A stretch of 64,000 bases of DNA, taken from positions 62,001 to 126,000 of the forward strand of contig BNCN01000005.1 in the NCBI GenBank assembly GCA_014656495.1, in the 5' to 3' direction. This stretch comes from Comamonas sp. KCTC 72670 (GTDB lineage: Bacteria; Myxococcota; Myxococcia; Myxococcales; Myxococcaceae). Under the pieces are notes generated by a model, which saw only the letters and a list, made by a program, of their open reading frames with translations, did not search any database and was not told the origin of the DNA. Shown piece by piece: positions 8,438-16,071 of the stretch (its first letter is position 1; each line of letters begins with the position of its first letter). The position numbers were made by a program, and so were the translations under genes.

Positions 8438-9127
8438 GTGAGCTACACCTATGAGTACCCGAGGCCGGCGCTGACGGTGGACTGCGTCGTCTTCGGCCTG
8501 GATGACGACGACCTGAAGGTGTTGCTCATCCGCCGTGGCGTGGAGCCCTTCGCCGGGAGGTGGGCGCTGCCGGGGGGCTTCGTGCGGATGGAGGAGTCGC
8601 TCGACGACGCGGCCCGCCGCGAGCTGGAGGAAGAGTCCGGCATCCGCCCCAGCCACCTGGAGCAGCTCTACACGTTCGGCACGCCGGGGAGAGATCCACG
8701 GGGCCGCGTGGTCACCGTGGCGTACTTCGCGCTCGTGAAGCTCAGTGACCATGTGCCGCACGCCGCGACGGACGCGCGCGAGGCGGCGTGGTTCTCCGTC
8801 TGGGATACGCCGAAGCTGGCGTTCGACCACGCGGACGTGCTCGGCACGGCGCTCCAGCGCCTCAAGGGGAAGGTCCGCTACCAGCCCATCGGCTTCGAGC
8901 TGCTGCCGCCCAAGTTCACGCTGACGCAGCTGCAGCGGCTGTACGAGGTCGTCCTGGAGCGGGAGCTCGACAAGCGGAACTTCCGCAAGAAGATCCTCGC
9001 CATGGACCTGCTCGAGGAGCTGGATGAGGTGGAGCAGGACGTCTCCCACCGCGCCGCCCGCCTCTACCGGTTCGACCACAAGAAGTACAAGCAGCTGGAG
9101 AAGGCGGGCTTCAACTTCGAGCTCTGA
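8438..9127 (+). CDS. nrtR: NrtR-family Nudix transcriptional regulator
   Basis: 229 residues: an N-terminal Nudix domain (from ALTVDCVVF to about residue 145) and a C-terminal winged helix with the NrtR signature ([12 protein letters not shown], then [12 protein letters not shown]). NrtR proteins repress NAD-biosynthesis genes and release DNA on binding ADP-ribose. The Nudix box is complete here (G-x5-E-x7-REL-x-EE-x-GI beginning at GGFVRMEE), so ADP-ribose or related hydrolysis may be retained, whereas many regulators of this family have a degenerate box. GTG 8438 is chosen because ATG 8399 overlaps the candidate -10. The gene is followed by 210 bp holding a promoter with two further copies of its putative operator, then a kinase/phosphatase/nicotinamidase operon. 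Confidence 0.88.
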   Translation: MSYTYEYPRPALTVDCVVFGLDDDDLKVLLIRRGVEPFAGRWALPGGFVRMEESLDDAARRELEEESGIRPSHLEQLYTFGTPGRDPRGRVVTVAYFALVKLSDHVPHAATDAREAAWFSVWDTPKLAFDHADVLGTALQRLKGKVRYQPIGFELLPPKFTLTQLQRLYEVVLERELDKRNFRKKILAMDLLEELDEVEQDVSHRAARLYRFDHKKYKQLEKAGFNFEL

Positions 9128-9171
9128 GTCCTGAACAACGCCCCGCCCCAGCGGCCCGGCAGCCCCTTGAA

Positions 9172-9200
9172 TTGACATCGTGTCGTTCGGACACTATGTT
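9172..9200 (+). promoter_or_regulatory. Strong promoter of the PP2C-kinase-nicotinamidase-vWA operon
   Basis: TTGACA (9172-9177, consensus) and TATGTT (9195-9200) are spaced by exactly 17 bp. This is the clearest sigma-70-type promoter in the window. Operator-like palindromes fill its spacer (9180-9194) and cover the expected start site (9202-9216), predicting tight repression. Confidence 0.72.
9180..9194. promoter_or_regulatory. Operator palindrome, site 2
   Basis: GTGTC-GTTCG-GACAC is a perfect 5+5+5 dyad occupying the spacer between the -35 and -10 elements. It sits 22 bp (about two helical turns) from the next copy, so two dimers could bind the same face of the DNA. Confidence 0.75.
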
Positions 9201-9201
9201 G

Positions 9202-9216
9202 GTGTCATTGAGACAC
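9202..9216. promoter_or_regulatory. Operator palindrome, site 3
   Basis: GTGTC-ATTGA-GACAC is a second perfect copy of the dyad, covering the expected transcription start (about 9207). Together with site 2 it forms a tandem operator with 22-bp periodicity. Confidence 0.75.
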
Positions 9217-9239
9217 GAACTTGGGGCAAGCCCAGGTTC
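9217..9239 (+). other. Leader hairpin immediately after operator
   Basis: Arms GAACTTGGG (9217-9225) and CCCAGGTTC (9231-9239) form a 9-bp stem with one G-U pair and a 5-base loop. It would be at the 5' end of the ~130-base leader of the operon mRNA. It may stabilise the transcript or fold with the G/C-rich remainder of the leader; no known riboswitch is recognised. Confidence 0.5.
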
Positions 9240-9337
9240 GTGAGGTGCCGCTGCCCAGGGGATGGCCGTGGGGCCAGCGCGCCGCCGAGTGACTGTCCGT
9301 CCCGCTGTACGTGCCCGGCCAGGGCCACGGGAGAGCC

Positions 9338-10141
9338 ATGTCCGCGCTGCCATTCGATATCGCCGCTGCCTCGGTGCTGGGGCGGGAGCACGCCCGGGCG
9401 GGGCGCAACAACCAGGATGCGCTGTGTGTCCGGGCCCGTGAGCACGGGCTGGTGGCCGTGGTGGCGGACGGGTGTGGCAGCCAGCCTTGCAGTGAGCTGG
9501 GCGCGCAGCTCGGGGCCCGTGGGGTGGCGGAGGCCGCGCTGGCGCGGCTCGCGGCGGGCGAGTCCGTGGACGCGCCTGGCTTTCTGCCCGCGCTCCGGCA
9601 GGACGTGTTGCTGCTCCTGGCGCGGCTCCGCGAGGACCTGGGCCGCGAGACGGTGAGGGACTTCCTCTTCACCCTGGTCGGCGCGGTCGTGACGCCCGCG
9701 TCGACGCTCGTCTTCTCGGCGGGGGACGGCCTGTGGGCGCTCAACGGGGAGGTGCGTTCGCTCGGGCCCTTTCCGGGGAACGCGCCGCCGTATCTCGCCT
9801 ACGCGCTGCTGGGCGGGGAGGACGTGCCATTGATTCAACAAGCCCTGGTGCCCACCGAGGATGTTCACGCACTGCTCCTGGGCACGGACGGCGTGGTGGA
9901 CCTGCAGCAGCTGGCCACCGCGCGAATGCCGGAGCGCGAGGAGTGTGTGGGCCCGCTGTCTCGGCTCTGGACCGAGGACCGCTACTTCGCCAACCCGGAT
10001 GCTTTGCGCAGACGGCTCGCCTTGCTCAACCGCGAATCCGTCCGCGCTGACTTCGCCACGCAGTGCGTGGTGCGCACGCCGGGCTTGTTACCGGACGACA
10101 CCACGCTGGTCGTGCTGCGCCGCCGCATGGGGAGGGCTTGA
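9338..10141 (+). CDS. PP2C-family serine/threonine phosphatase
   Basis: 267 residues from ATG 9338, after GGGAGAG. PP2C metal-binding motifs are present: NNQDA (Asp27), VVADGCGS (Asp44-Gly45), FSAGDGLW and a terminal DDTTLVVLR. It should dephosphorylate phospho-Ser/Thr using two Mg or Mn ions. It resembles the short, single-domain YegK/TerY-P-associated phosphatases rather than SpoIIE or regulator-fused forms, and has no membrane segment, so it is cytoplasmic. It is the first gene of the operon; its stop is 4 bases before the ATG of the kinase gene. The natural role is to reverse the action of that kinase on a shared target, perhaps the vWA protein encoded last. Confidence 0.85.
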   Translation: MSALPFDIAAASVLGREHARAGRNNQDALCVRAREHGLVAVVADGCGSQPCSELGAQLGARGVAEAALARLAAGESVDAPGFLPALRQDVLLLLARLREDLGRETVRDFLFTLVGAVVTPASTLVFSAGDGLWALNGEVRSLGPFPGNAPPYLAYALLGGEDVPLIQQALVPTEDVHALLLGTDGVVDLQQLATARMPEREECVGPLSRLWTEDRYFANPDALRRRLALLNRESVRADFATQCVVRTPGLLPDDTTLVVLRRRMGRA

Positions 10142-10145
10142 GGCC

Positions 10146-12023
10146 ATGGACATCTGGCTCGAGGGAAAGCGGTTCCGGCTGAATCCGGCGAAGGCGCTGG
10201 GCAAGGGCGGCGAGGCGGACGTGTTCGACCTGGGGGATGGCCGTGCCCTCAAGCTGTTCAAGCCGCCCGAACACCCCGACTACACGGGCCTGCCCACCGA
10301 GCAGGCCGCGGCCCGCGTCCGTCTGGACGAGCACCAGCACAAGCTGCGCGCCTTTCCCGTGAGCCTCCCGGGCCGGGTGGTGTCGCCGCAGGCCCTGGCG
10401 ACGGACAAGCCGGGACGCACGGTGTTGGGCTACGCCATGCGCAAGCTGGAGGGCGTGGAGCCGCTGCGGCGCTTCAGTGAGCCCTCCTTCCGCAGGGCCG
10501 GCGCCACGGCGGGGCGTGTCGTCGAGGTGTTGAGCGGACTTCACCGGACGCTGTGCGCGGTGCATGCCGCGGGCGTGGTGGTGGGGGACTTCAATGACCT
10601 CAACGTGCTGGTCGAAGGAACCGCGGATGCCTACGTCATCGACGCGGACAGCTTCCAGTTCGGCACCTTCCTCTGCCCGGTGTTCACCGAGCGGTTCCTC
10701 GACCCGCTGCGGTTGGGGAGCAACGGCGCGCAGGGGCTGGTGCCCTCGCGGCCCGCTTCGCCTGAAAGTGATTGGTATGCCTATACCGTCGCGGTGATGC
10801 AGTCGCTGCTGTGCGTGGGACCGCATGGCGGCGTTCACAAGCCCAAGCGCCCCACGGCGCGGACCACGCCCGCGGGACGGCTCTTCCAGCGCGTCACCGT
10901 CTTCCACCCGGAGGTGCTGTACCCGAAGCCGGCGCTGCCCCTGGCGACGTTGCCAGACACGGTGCTGCACCACCTGCACCGCGTCTTCGTGGAGGACCTG
11001 CGCGGTGCCTTCCCGCTTCCGCTGTTGGAGTCGCTGCGCTTCGCGCCGTGCACGTCGTGCGGTGCCGAGCACGCGCGCGCGGCGTGCCCCGTGTGCCGTC
11101 CCCACGCGACGGCGGCCACGACGCCCGTGACGTCCGTGCGGGGGCAGGTGACGGCGACGCGGATGTTCTCCACGCGAGGCGTCCTGGTACACGCGAGCAA
11201 CGAGGACGGTGTCCTCCGCTGGCTGTACCACGCGGAGGGGGCGTACCGGCGCGAGGACGGGCGGGTGGTGCTGCGGGGACTGCTGGACCCGTCGCTGCGC
11301 TGGGCCCTGCAAGGCGACGTCACGCTGGTGGGGAGAGGGGGCGAGGTCGCGGTGCTGGCTCCGGGCCGGACACCCGAGCGCGTGGGGGTGGACGCGCCCG
11401 AGGGCACGCCCGCGTTCGCCACGAATGCGCGGCATCGCTACTGGGCCGTGGGGGGCGGGCTGTGGCGGGACGGCCCGCATGGGCCGGAGCGCATCGGTGA
11501 TGTGCTCGAAGGACAGACGCGGATTTTCGTGGGGCCCCGCTTCGGGCTGGGCTTCCACCGGGCGGGCGGACTGCGCGGCGCCTTCGTCTTCGACGCGGAG
11601 CGCTTGGGGGTGAAGGACGGCCTCGCGTTGCCGTGGCCCTCGGGGAAGCTCGTGGACGCGGAGTGCGTCTTCGATGGAGCTCAGGCCTGGTTGTTTCTGG
11701 TGGAGGAGTCCGGCGGGCGCACACTGCACCACTGCGTGGTGCTGGGCTCCGACGGAGGCGTGCGCGCCAGCGCCGTGGCCGCCGCTGGGGATGGCTCGTG
11801 GTTGGGCAACGTCCCGCGAGGACGGTGCGCGGTGGGGGATGCGCTGTTCTGCGCCACCGACACCGGGCTCACGCGCGTGGCGTTGCGGCAGGGCCAGTTG
11901 GAGGTGGTGCGCGAGTTCCCTGACACCGAGCCCTTCGTGGACTCGGGCAGCCCGCTCTTCCTGGTGAAGCAAGGGCTGGCGGTGGTGGGGCGGCAGGACA
12001 TCACAGTGCTTCGGATGACGTGA
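10146..12023 (+). CDS. YegI-like atypical protein kinase with zinc ribbon and beta-rich C-terminus
   Basis: 625 residues from ATG 10146; the open frame extends further upstream only inside the phosphatase gene. The kinase domain (about 12-300) has a Gly-rich loop GKGGEADVF (19-27), the ATP-binding Lys36 (ALKLF), catalytic D148 with N153 (GDFNDLNVLV) and a DAD in place of DFG (D166-A-D-S). The pattern is that of the YegI/COG4248 and TerY-P-associated kinases. A zinc ribbon follows (CTSCGAEHARAACPVC), then ~260 residues of beta-rich sequence resembling a propeller, instead of the helix-hairpin-helix domain of E. coli YegI. It is co-transcribed with the PP2C and vWA genes, matching the E. coli yegI-yegK-yegL triad. 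Autophosphorylation and target are unknown. Confidence 0.82.
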   Translation: MDIWLEGKRFRLNPAKALGKGGEADVFDLGDGRALKLFKPPEHPDYTGLPTEQAAARVRLDEHQHKLRAFPVSLPGRVVSPQALATDKPGRTVLGYAMRKLEGVEPLRRFSEPSFRRAGATAGRVVEVLSGLHRTLCAVHAAGVVVGDFNDLNVLVEGTADAYVIDADSFQFGTFLCPVFTERFLDPLRLGSNGAQGLVPSRPASPESDWYAYTVAVMQSLLCVGPHGGVHKPKRPTARTTPAGRLFQRVTVFHPEVLYPKPALPLATLPDTVLHHLHRVFVEDLRGAFPLPLLESLRFAPCTSCGAEHARAACPVCRPHATAATTPVTSVRGQVTATRMFSTRGVLVHASNEDGVLRWLYHAEGAYRREDGRVVLRGLLDPSLRWALQGDVTLVGRGGEVAVLAPGRTPERVGVDAPEGTPAFATNARHRYWAVGGGLWRDGPHGPERIGDVLEGQTRIFVGPRFGLGFHRAGGLRGAFVFDAERLGVKDGLALPWPSGKLVDAECVFDGAQAWLFLVEESGGRTLHHCVVLGSDGGVRASAVAAAGDGSWLGNVPRGRCAVGDALFCATDTGLTRVALRQGQLEVVREFPDTEPFVDSGSPLFLVKQGLAVVGRQDITVLRMT

Positions 12024-12082
12024 ATGGATGTGTTTCCACCGCGTGGAGCAGACGTCTCCACGCCAGACAGGAGGGTAGGACG

Positions 12083-13147
12083 ATGAAGACGCAAGTGAAG
12101 CCGCTTCCGCTTCCAGGGTTCTACGACGCGGCCCATGCCGGACAGTACGCGTATGGCCCCAATGCCGGGACGTTGCAGATGGAAGCGTGGCGTTGGCGCG
12201 CGGCGAACAACCTGACCGTGTCCGCGACGGACCGTTTCAACCTGCATCTGCTCCTCATCGACGTGCAGAAGGACTTCTGCTTCCCGGAGGGCTCGCTCTA
12301 CGTCGCGGGCCGCAGCGGGCGCGGCGCCGTGGAGGACAGCCGCCGCATCGCGGAGTTCATCTACCGGAACCTCGGCGCGCTGACGAACGTAACGGCGACC
12401 CTGGACACCCACTTCGCGTACCAGATTTTCTTCCCGGCCTTCTGGGTGGACCAGGACGACCAGCCGCTGACGCCGTACCGCGAAGTCACGCGCGAGCAGA
12501 TTGAGCGCGGGCAGGCGCGGCCCAACCCCGCGATGGCGAAGTGGCTGTGCGGCGGCAACTACCCCTGGCTGCTCAAGCAGGTGAAGCACTACTGCGAGGA
12601 GCTGGAGCGGGCCGGGAAGTACACCCTGTACCTGTGGCCGCCGCACTGCCTGCTCGGCGGCGACGGGCACGCGCTGGCTGGGGTGGTGCAGGAGGCGCGG
12701 CTGTTCCACGCGTTCGCGCGCGGCGTGCAGTCGTGGGCGGAGGTGAAGGGCGGCAATCCGCTGACGGAGAACTACTCGGTGCTGCGGCCGGAGGTGCTGG
12801 GACGGCATGACGGCCAGCCGCTGGCGCAGCGCAACACGCAGTTCCTCAAGACGCTGCTGACCGCGGACGCGGTGGTGATTGGTGGGCAGGCGGCGAGCCA
12901 CTGCGTGAAGAGCTCCATCGATGACCTGCTCGGGGAGATTGTCGCGCAGGACGCGGCGCTGGCGCGCAAGGTGTACCTGCTGACGGACTGCATGTCGGCG
13001 GTGACGGTGCCGGACGGGAAGGGCGGCTTCGCGGCGGACTTCACGCCGCAGGCGGACGCGGCGCTCCAGCGCTTCGCCGATGCGGGCATGCACCTGGTGA
13101 AGTCCACGGACCCGCTGGCGAGCTGGCCGGACCTGCGCATCGGCTGA
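12083..13147 (+). CDS. Nicotinamidase-like cysteine hydrolase
   Basis: 354 residues, much longer than PncA (~190-215). Isochorismatase-fold catalytic elements are visible: Asp60 (LLLIDVQKDF), a Lys in EVKGGNP, and Cys274 (SHCVKSS). The WPPHC and ENYSVL motifs are nicotinamidase-like, so hydrolysis of nicotinamide to nicotinate plus ammonia is the best guess. The metal site is altered: D108-T-H110 is present but the His normally found six residues after the Asp is Gln114. About 55 extra N-terminal residues and an enlarged middle lid are additional. ATG 12083 follows GGAGG at 12070-12074. Its place in an operon headed by an NrtR operator supports a role in NAD salvage; another small amide substrate is possible. 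Confidence 0.75.
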   Translation: MKTQVKPLPLPGFYDAAHAGQYAYGPNAGTLQMEAWRWRAANNLTVSATDRFNLHLLLIDVQKDFCFPEGSLYVAGRSGRGAVEDSRRIAEFIYRNLGALTNVTATLDTHFAYQIFFPAFWVDQDDQPLTPYREVTREQIERGQARPNPAMAKWLCGGNYPWLLKQVKHYCEELERAGKYTLYLWPPHCLLGGDGHALAGVVQEARLFHAFARGVQSWAEVKGGNPLTENYSVLRPEVLGRHDGQPLAQRNTQFLKTLLTADAVVIGGQAASHCVKSSIDDLLGEIVAQDAALARKVYLLTDCMSAVTVPDGKGGFAADFTPQADAALQRFADAGMHLVKSTDPLASWPDLRIG

Positions 13148-13256
13148 GTCTTCCGGCGGACGCAAAGACACTCATTCAATGACGGGCTTTGACAGGTCTC
13201 GCGAGCGCGGGACGGGCGGAGCCCTGCCCTCGGAAGAGGGAGAAGGAGCGTGGGAG

Positions 13257-14054
13257 ATGGGCAGCAAGGCGAATGGAACGGGAATCCAGAAGCTCTTCGA
13301 TGACGCACACGCGGAGGGCGTGCTGAGCCCCGCGGGGTTGCAGGCGCTGTCCGTGGTGGACCTGGGCGCGCAGATTCAGGCGGGCCTGGGCGTCAACGTG
13401 GAGGACGTGCAGGCCAGCGAGGTGGTGCTGGTGACGGTGATGCCGGATGACTCGGGCAGCATCGACTACGCGGGGCACTCGAAGACGGTGTGTGACGGGC
13501 ACAACCTGGTGCTCGACGCGCTGCTGGCGAGCAAGCAGAAGGATGGCGTCCTCTTCCACACGCGCTACCTCAACGGGTTCGTGCTGAACCCGTTCCGGCC
13601 CGTGGAGGACGTGGTGCGGATGCATGGCAAGAACTACAAGGCGGACCAGGGCACGCCGCTGTACGACCAGTCGGTGGTGCTGCTGGGCACGGTGCTGGCG
13701 AAGGCGCAGGAGTTCAGCGCCAACGGCGTGCCGGTGCGGACGGTGACGCTGCTGATTACGGACGGCGCCGACGCGCACTCGATGAACGCGAAGGCGCGGG
13801 ACGTGGCGGCGGTGGTGAAGGACCTGAAGCGCGCGGAGAACCACATCGTCGCGGCCATGGGCATCAGCGATGGGAGCACGGACTTCCGCCGCGTGTTCCG
13901 GGACATGGGCATCGACGACAAGTGGATCCTCACGCCGGGGCAGAGCGCCCAGGAGATACGCGCGGCGTTCCAGGTGTTCAGCCAGTCCGCCGCGCGCGTG
14001 AGCCAGGGGGCCGCGAGCTTCAGCCGTACGGCGCTGGGGGGCTTCGGGCAATGA
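13257..14054 (+). CDS. vWA-domain protein (TerY/YegL-like)
   Basis: 265 residues from ATG 13257, preceded by a purine-rich site (AGAAGGAG). A single von Willebrand A domain with an intact MIDAS: D64-x-S66-x-S68 (DDSGS), a Thr in GTPLYDQ and Asp in TDGAD. No signal or membrane segment. YegL/TerY proteins of this kind occur in triads with a PP2C phosphatase and an atypical kinase and are thought to be the metal-binding scaffold or phosphorylation target. The ~50-residue N-terminal helix (GTGIQKLFDDAHAEGVLSPAG) and Ser-rich tail (SQSAARVSQGAASFSRTALGG) could be modification sites; that is inference. Last gene of the operon, followed by a strong hairpin. Confidence 0.82.
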   Translation: MGSKANGTGIQKLFDDAHAEGVLSPAGLQALSVVDLGAQIQAGLGVNVEDVQASEVVLVTVMPDDSGSIDYAGHSKTVCDGHNLVLDALLASKQKDGVLFHTRYLNGFVLNPFRPVEDVVRMHGKNYKADQGTPLYDQSVVLLGTVLAKAQEFSANGVPVRTVTLLITDGADAHSMNAKARDVAAVVKDLKRAENHIVAAMGISDGSTDFRRVFRDMGIDDKWILTPGQSAQEIRAAFQVFSQSAARVSQGAASFSRTALGGFGQ

Positions 14055-14062
14055 AGGGGGGG

Positions 14063-14094
14063 GAGGTGGCCTCCGTTGGGGCGGAGGCCACCTC
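14063..14094. terminator. Perfect 13-bp hairpin, likely bidirectional terminator
   Basis: Arms GAGGTGGCCTCCG (14063-14075) and its exact complement (14082-14094) enclose a 6-base loop. It starts 8 bases after the vWA stop and ends next to the stop of the convergent TetR gene. It has no U-tract on either strand. Confidence 0.7.
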
Positions 14095-14095
14095 T

Positions 14096-14785
14096 TCAAG
14101 CAGTGCGCTTGCGGCGGCGGGGTTGTTCACGACGCGGCGGGCCTTCCGCTGGGCGTCGCACCCCCAGGTAACGGGCCATCAGTGCGCGCAGCTCCCGTTC
14201 GAAGCGTGGGCTGTCGAGCAGCTCCGGATGGAACAGCAGCGCATGGTCGGTGAGCGCGTCGATCGACGTCACCAGGATGTGCGCGGTGAGGGACGGGTCG
14301 GCGACGTCGAGTTCGTCGCGCCGGACCACCAGCCAGTCGGCCAGCGCGTCCGCGAGCCGGCGGTTGACGCGCGCGAAGAGCTCCAGTGTGCCCTGGCGAG
14401 GCAGCTCGACGAGCACGGCCCGGTAGAGCGCGGCGTCGCGCCGGGAGAGGTCGAGTGCCGCGCGCACGAACGTCGTGATTCCTTCATCGACCGTCGCGTC
14501 ACCCAGCGCCGTGCCGACTTCAATCAGCCGTGCCGTCATCTCGTCGGCGATTCGCTCGACCAGCGCCAGCAGCAGCGCCTCCTTGTTCGGGAAGTACTGG
14601 TACAGGCTGCCCACGCTCACCCCCGCATCTTGCGCGATCCGGTTGGTGGTCATCGCCTGCCAGCCATCGCGAAGCAAAACGCGAGCTGTCGTTTGAATCA
14701 GGGCGTCGACCAGCGCCCTGCTGCGGACCTGCGAGGGTTGCTTGCGGGCGCCGCTCCGTCTGCGCCCATCGGTCTTCTTCCGCAT
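14096..14785 (-). CDS. TetR-family transcriptional regulator
   Basis: 229 residues from ATG 14785; ATG 14794 and 14854 are alternatives. The N-terminal helix-turn-helix is typical (IAQDAGVSVGSLYQYFPNKEALLLALVERI), with ~30 basic residues before it. The C-terminal helical domain (ALDLSRRDAALYRAVL onward) would bind an inducer and dimerise. It is divergent from the DUF418 membrane protein at 14867 and most likely controls it and itself from the shared 81-bp intergenic region. Ligand unknown. It ends beside the hairpin that separates it from the vWA gene. Confidence 0.88.
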   Translation of the reverse strand: MRKKTDGRRRSGARKQPSQVRSRALVDALIQTTARVLLRDGWQAMTTNRIAQDAGVSVGSLYQYFPNKEALLLALVERIADEMTARLIEVGTALGDATVDEGITTFVRAALDLSRRDAALYRAVLVELPRQGTLELFARVNRRLADALADWLVVRRDELDVADPSLTAHILVTSIDALTDHALLFHPELLDSPRFERELRALMARYLGVRRPAEGPPRREQPRRRKRTA

Positions 14786-14851
14786 CGCCGTCATCCTGTC
14801 CCAGGGGCTCGAACGCGAGTCCGCCGCGAGTATCAAACGCGAGCATTCATT

Positions 14852-14857
14852 CATAAT
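14852..14857 (+). promoter_or_regulatory. Possible -10 element for the DUF418 gene
   Basis: CATAAT matches the -10 consensus at five of six positions in the only AT-rich patch between the TetR and DUF418 genes. It would start transcription within a few bases of ATG 14867, giving a nearly leaderless mRNA, consistent with no visible ribosome site there. No good -35 is seen. Confidence 0.3.
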
Positions 14858-14866
14858 TTCGAGTGC

Positions 14867-16048
14867 ATGAGCCAGCGTTCTCGTCTTGCCCCCATCGATG
14901 TCCTGAGAGGCTTCTGCCTGCTCGGCATCCTCGTGATGAACATCCAGACCTTCGCGATGCCCTTCGCGGCCTATCTGAATCCCACGGTCTTCGGCTCGCT
15001 CGAAGGCGCGGAAGGGGTCGCCTGGGGACTCGGCCGTCTCCTCTTCGACTGCAAGTTCCTCAATCTGTTCGCGATGCTCTTCGGCGCGTCACTGGTGCTG
15101 GGAGGCGACGAGGCCCATCCCCGCAAGCGGCTCGCGTGGCTGGTCGTCTTCGGGCTCGTGCATGCCTACGGCGTTTGGTACGGCGACATCCTGTTCACCT
15201 ACGGCGTCGTCGGCATGCTGATTGTCGGCACGCGAGCCTGGTCTCCCGGGCGGCAGCTGCGCCTGGGGCTCGTGCTCCTTTGCGTCGGGCCCGCGCTGTC
15301 GCTGGCGGTGGCCCTGGCGTTCGACCACCTCCCTCCCGCGGTGCTCGGCGCGCTCAACGCGTTCCTCGGCGGCGGCTCGGTCTCGGCGGAGGTCGCGGCC
15401 TTCCAGGGGGACTGGATGACGCAGTTGCCTGTCCGGGCCAGGCTGGCCTTCTCGGCCCAGACGAACTCGCTCGTCTTCGAGACGGGGTGGAGGGCGGCGG
15501 GGTGCATGTTGCTCGGCATGGCGGGCGTCCAGTCCGGGCTGTTCGAGGGGCGCTCCGCGTCACCCCGGGGCGTGCTGCTGCTCGGCGCGATGGGTCTCGC
15601 GGTGACCTCCGCGGGCATGGCCGTGCAGATTGCCGGAGGGTTTTCACCGCACGCCTGGCTGGTCGCGCAGGCCCTGCACGAGTTGGGGGCGGTCCCGCTC
15701 GCCATCGCCATCGGGCTCACGGTGGTGGGGCTGGCCCGGCGCTTCGCGAGTGCCGCGCCCACGCGGGCCATCGCGTCGCTGGGCCGGGTCGCGTTCACCG
15801 CCTACCTGATGCAATCCATCGTCGGGACGTGGGCCTTCGGTGGGCACGGCCTGGGCGCCTTTGGAACGTGGAGCCGCACAGCGCTGCTGCTGGCTCCATT
15901 CGTCTTCTGGCCGCTTCAGGTGTTGCTCGCCAACCAGTGGTCGAAGCACTTCGGGCGCGGCCCGCTCGAGGCGCTCTGGCGGGGGCTCACGCGCAAGGAC
16001 TTCTCGCTCCGTCCCCGCGTGCCACACGCCAGGCAGCCGGTGGCGTGA
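14867..16048 (+). CDS. DUF418 (YeiB-like) multi-pass membrane protein
   Basis: 393 residues from ATG 14867. The start MSQRSRLAPIDVLRGFCLLGILVMNIQTF is the hallmark of the DUF418/YeiB family, related to the heparan-alpha-glucosaminide acetyltransferase/acyltransferase-3 group. About eight to ten hydrophobic segments are visible (for example LLGILVMNI, LRLGLVLLCVGPALSLAVALAF, VPLAIAIGLTVVGLA and LLAPFVFWPLQVLLA). The C-terminal DUF418 domain begins near GRVAFTAYLMQSIVGTW. Function is not established; transport or acyl transfer to envelope components is proposed for relatives. Divergent TetR regulator suggests inducible expression. Confidence 0.82.
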   Translation: MSQRSRLAPIDVLRGFCLLGILVMNIQTFAMPFAAYLNPTVFGSLEGAEGVAWGLGRLLFDCKFLNLFAMLFGASLVLGGDEAHPRKRLAWLVVFGLVHAYGVWYGDILFTYGVVGMLIVGTRAWSPGRQLRLGLVLLCVGPALSLAVALAFDHLPPAVLGALNAFLGGGSVSAEVAAFQGDWMTQLPVRARLAFSAQTNSLVFETGWRAAGCMLLGMAGVQSGLFEGRSASPRGVLLLGAMGLAVTSAGMAVQIAGGFSPHAWLVAQALHELGAVPLAIAIGLTVVGLARRFASAAPTRAIASLGRVAFTAYLMQSIVGTWAFGGHGLGAFGTWSRTALLLAPFVFWPLQVLLANQWSKHFGRGPLEALWRGLTRKDFSLRPRVPHARQPVA

Positions 16049-16071
16049 ATCGGGGGTAGGGTGCGCGGGCC

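Noticed and set aside
13189-13194. TTGACA inside the gap before the vWA gene
   Set aside because: No -10-like sequence at the correct distance and no operator copy nearby; the gene is probably transcribed from the operon promoter.
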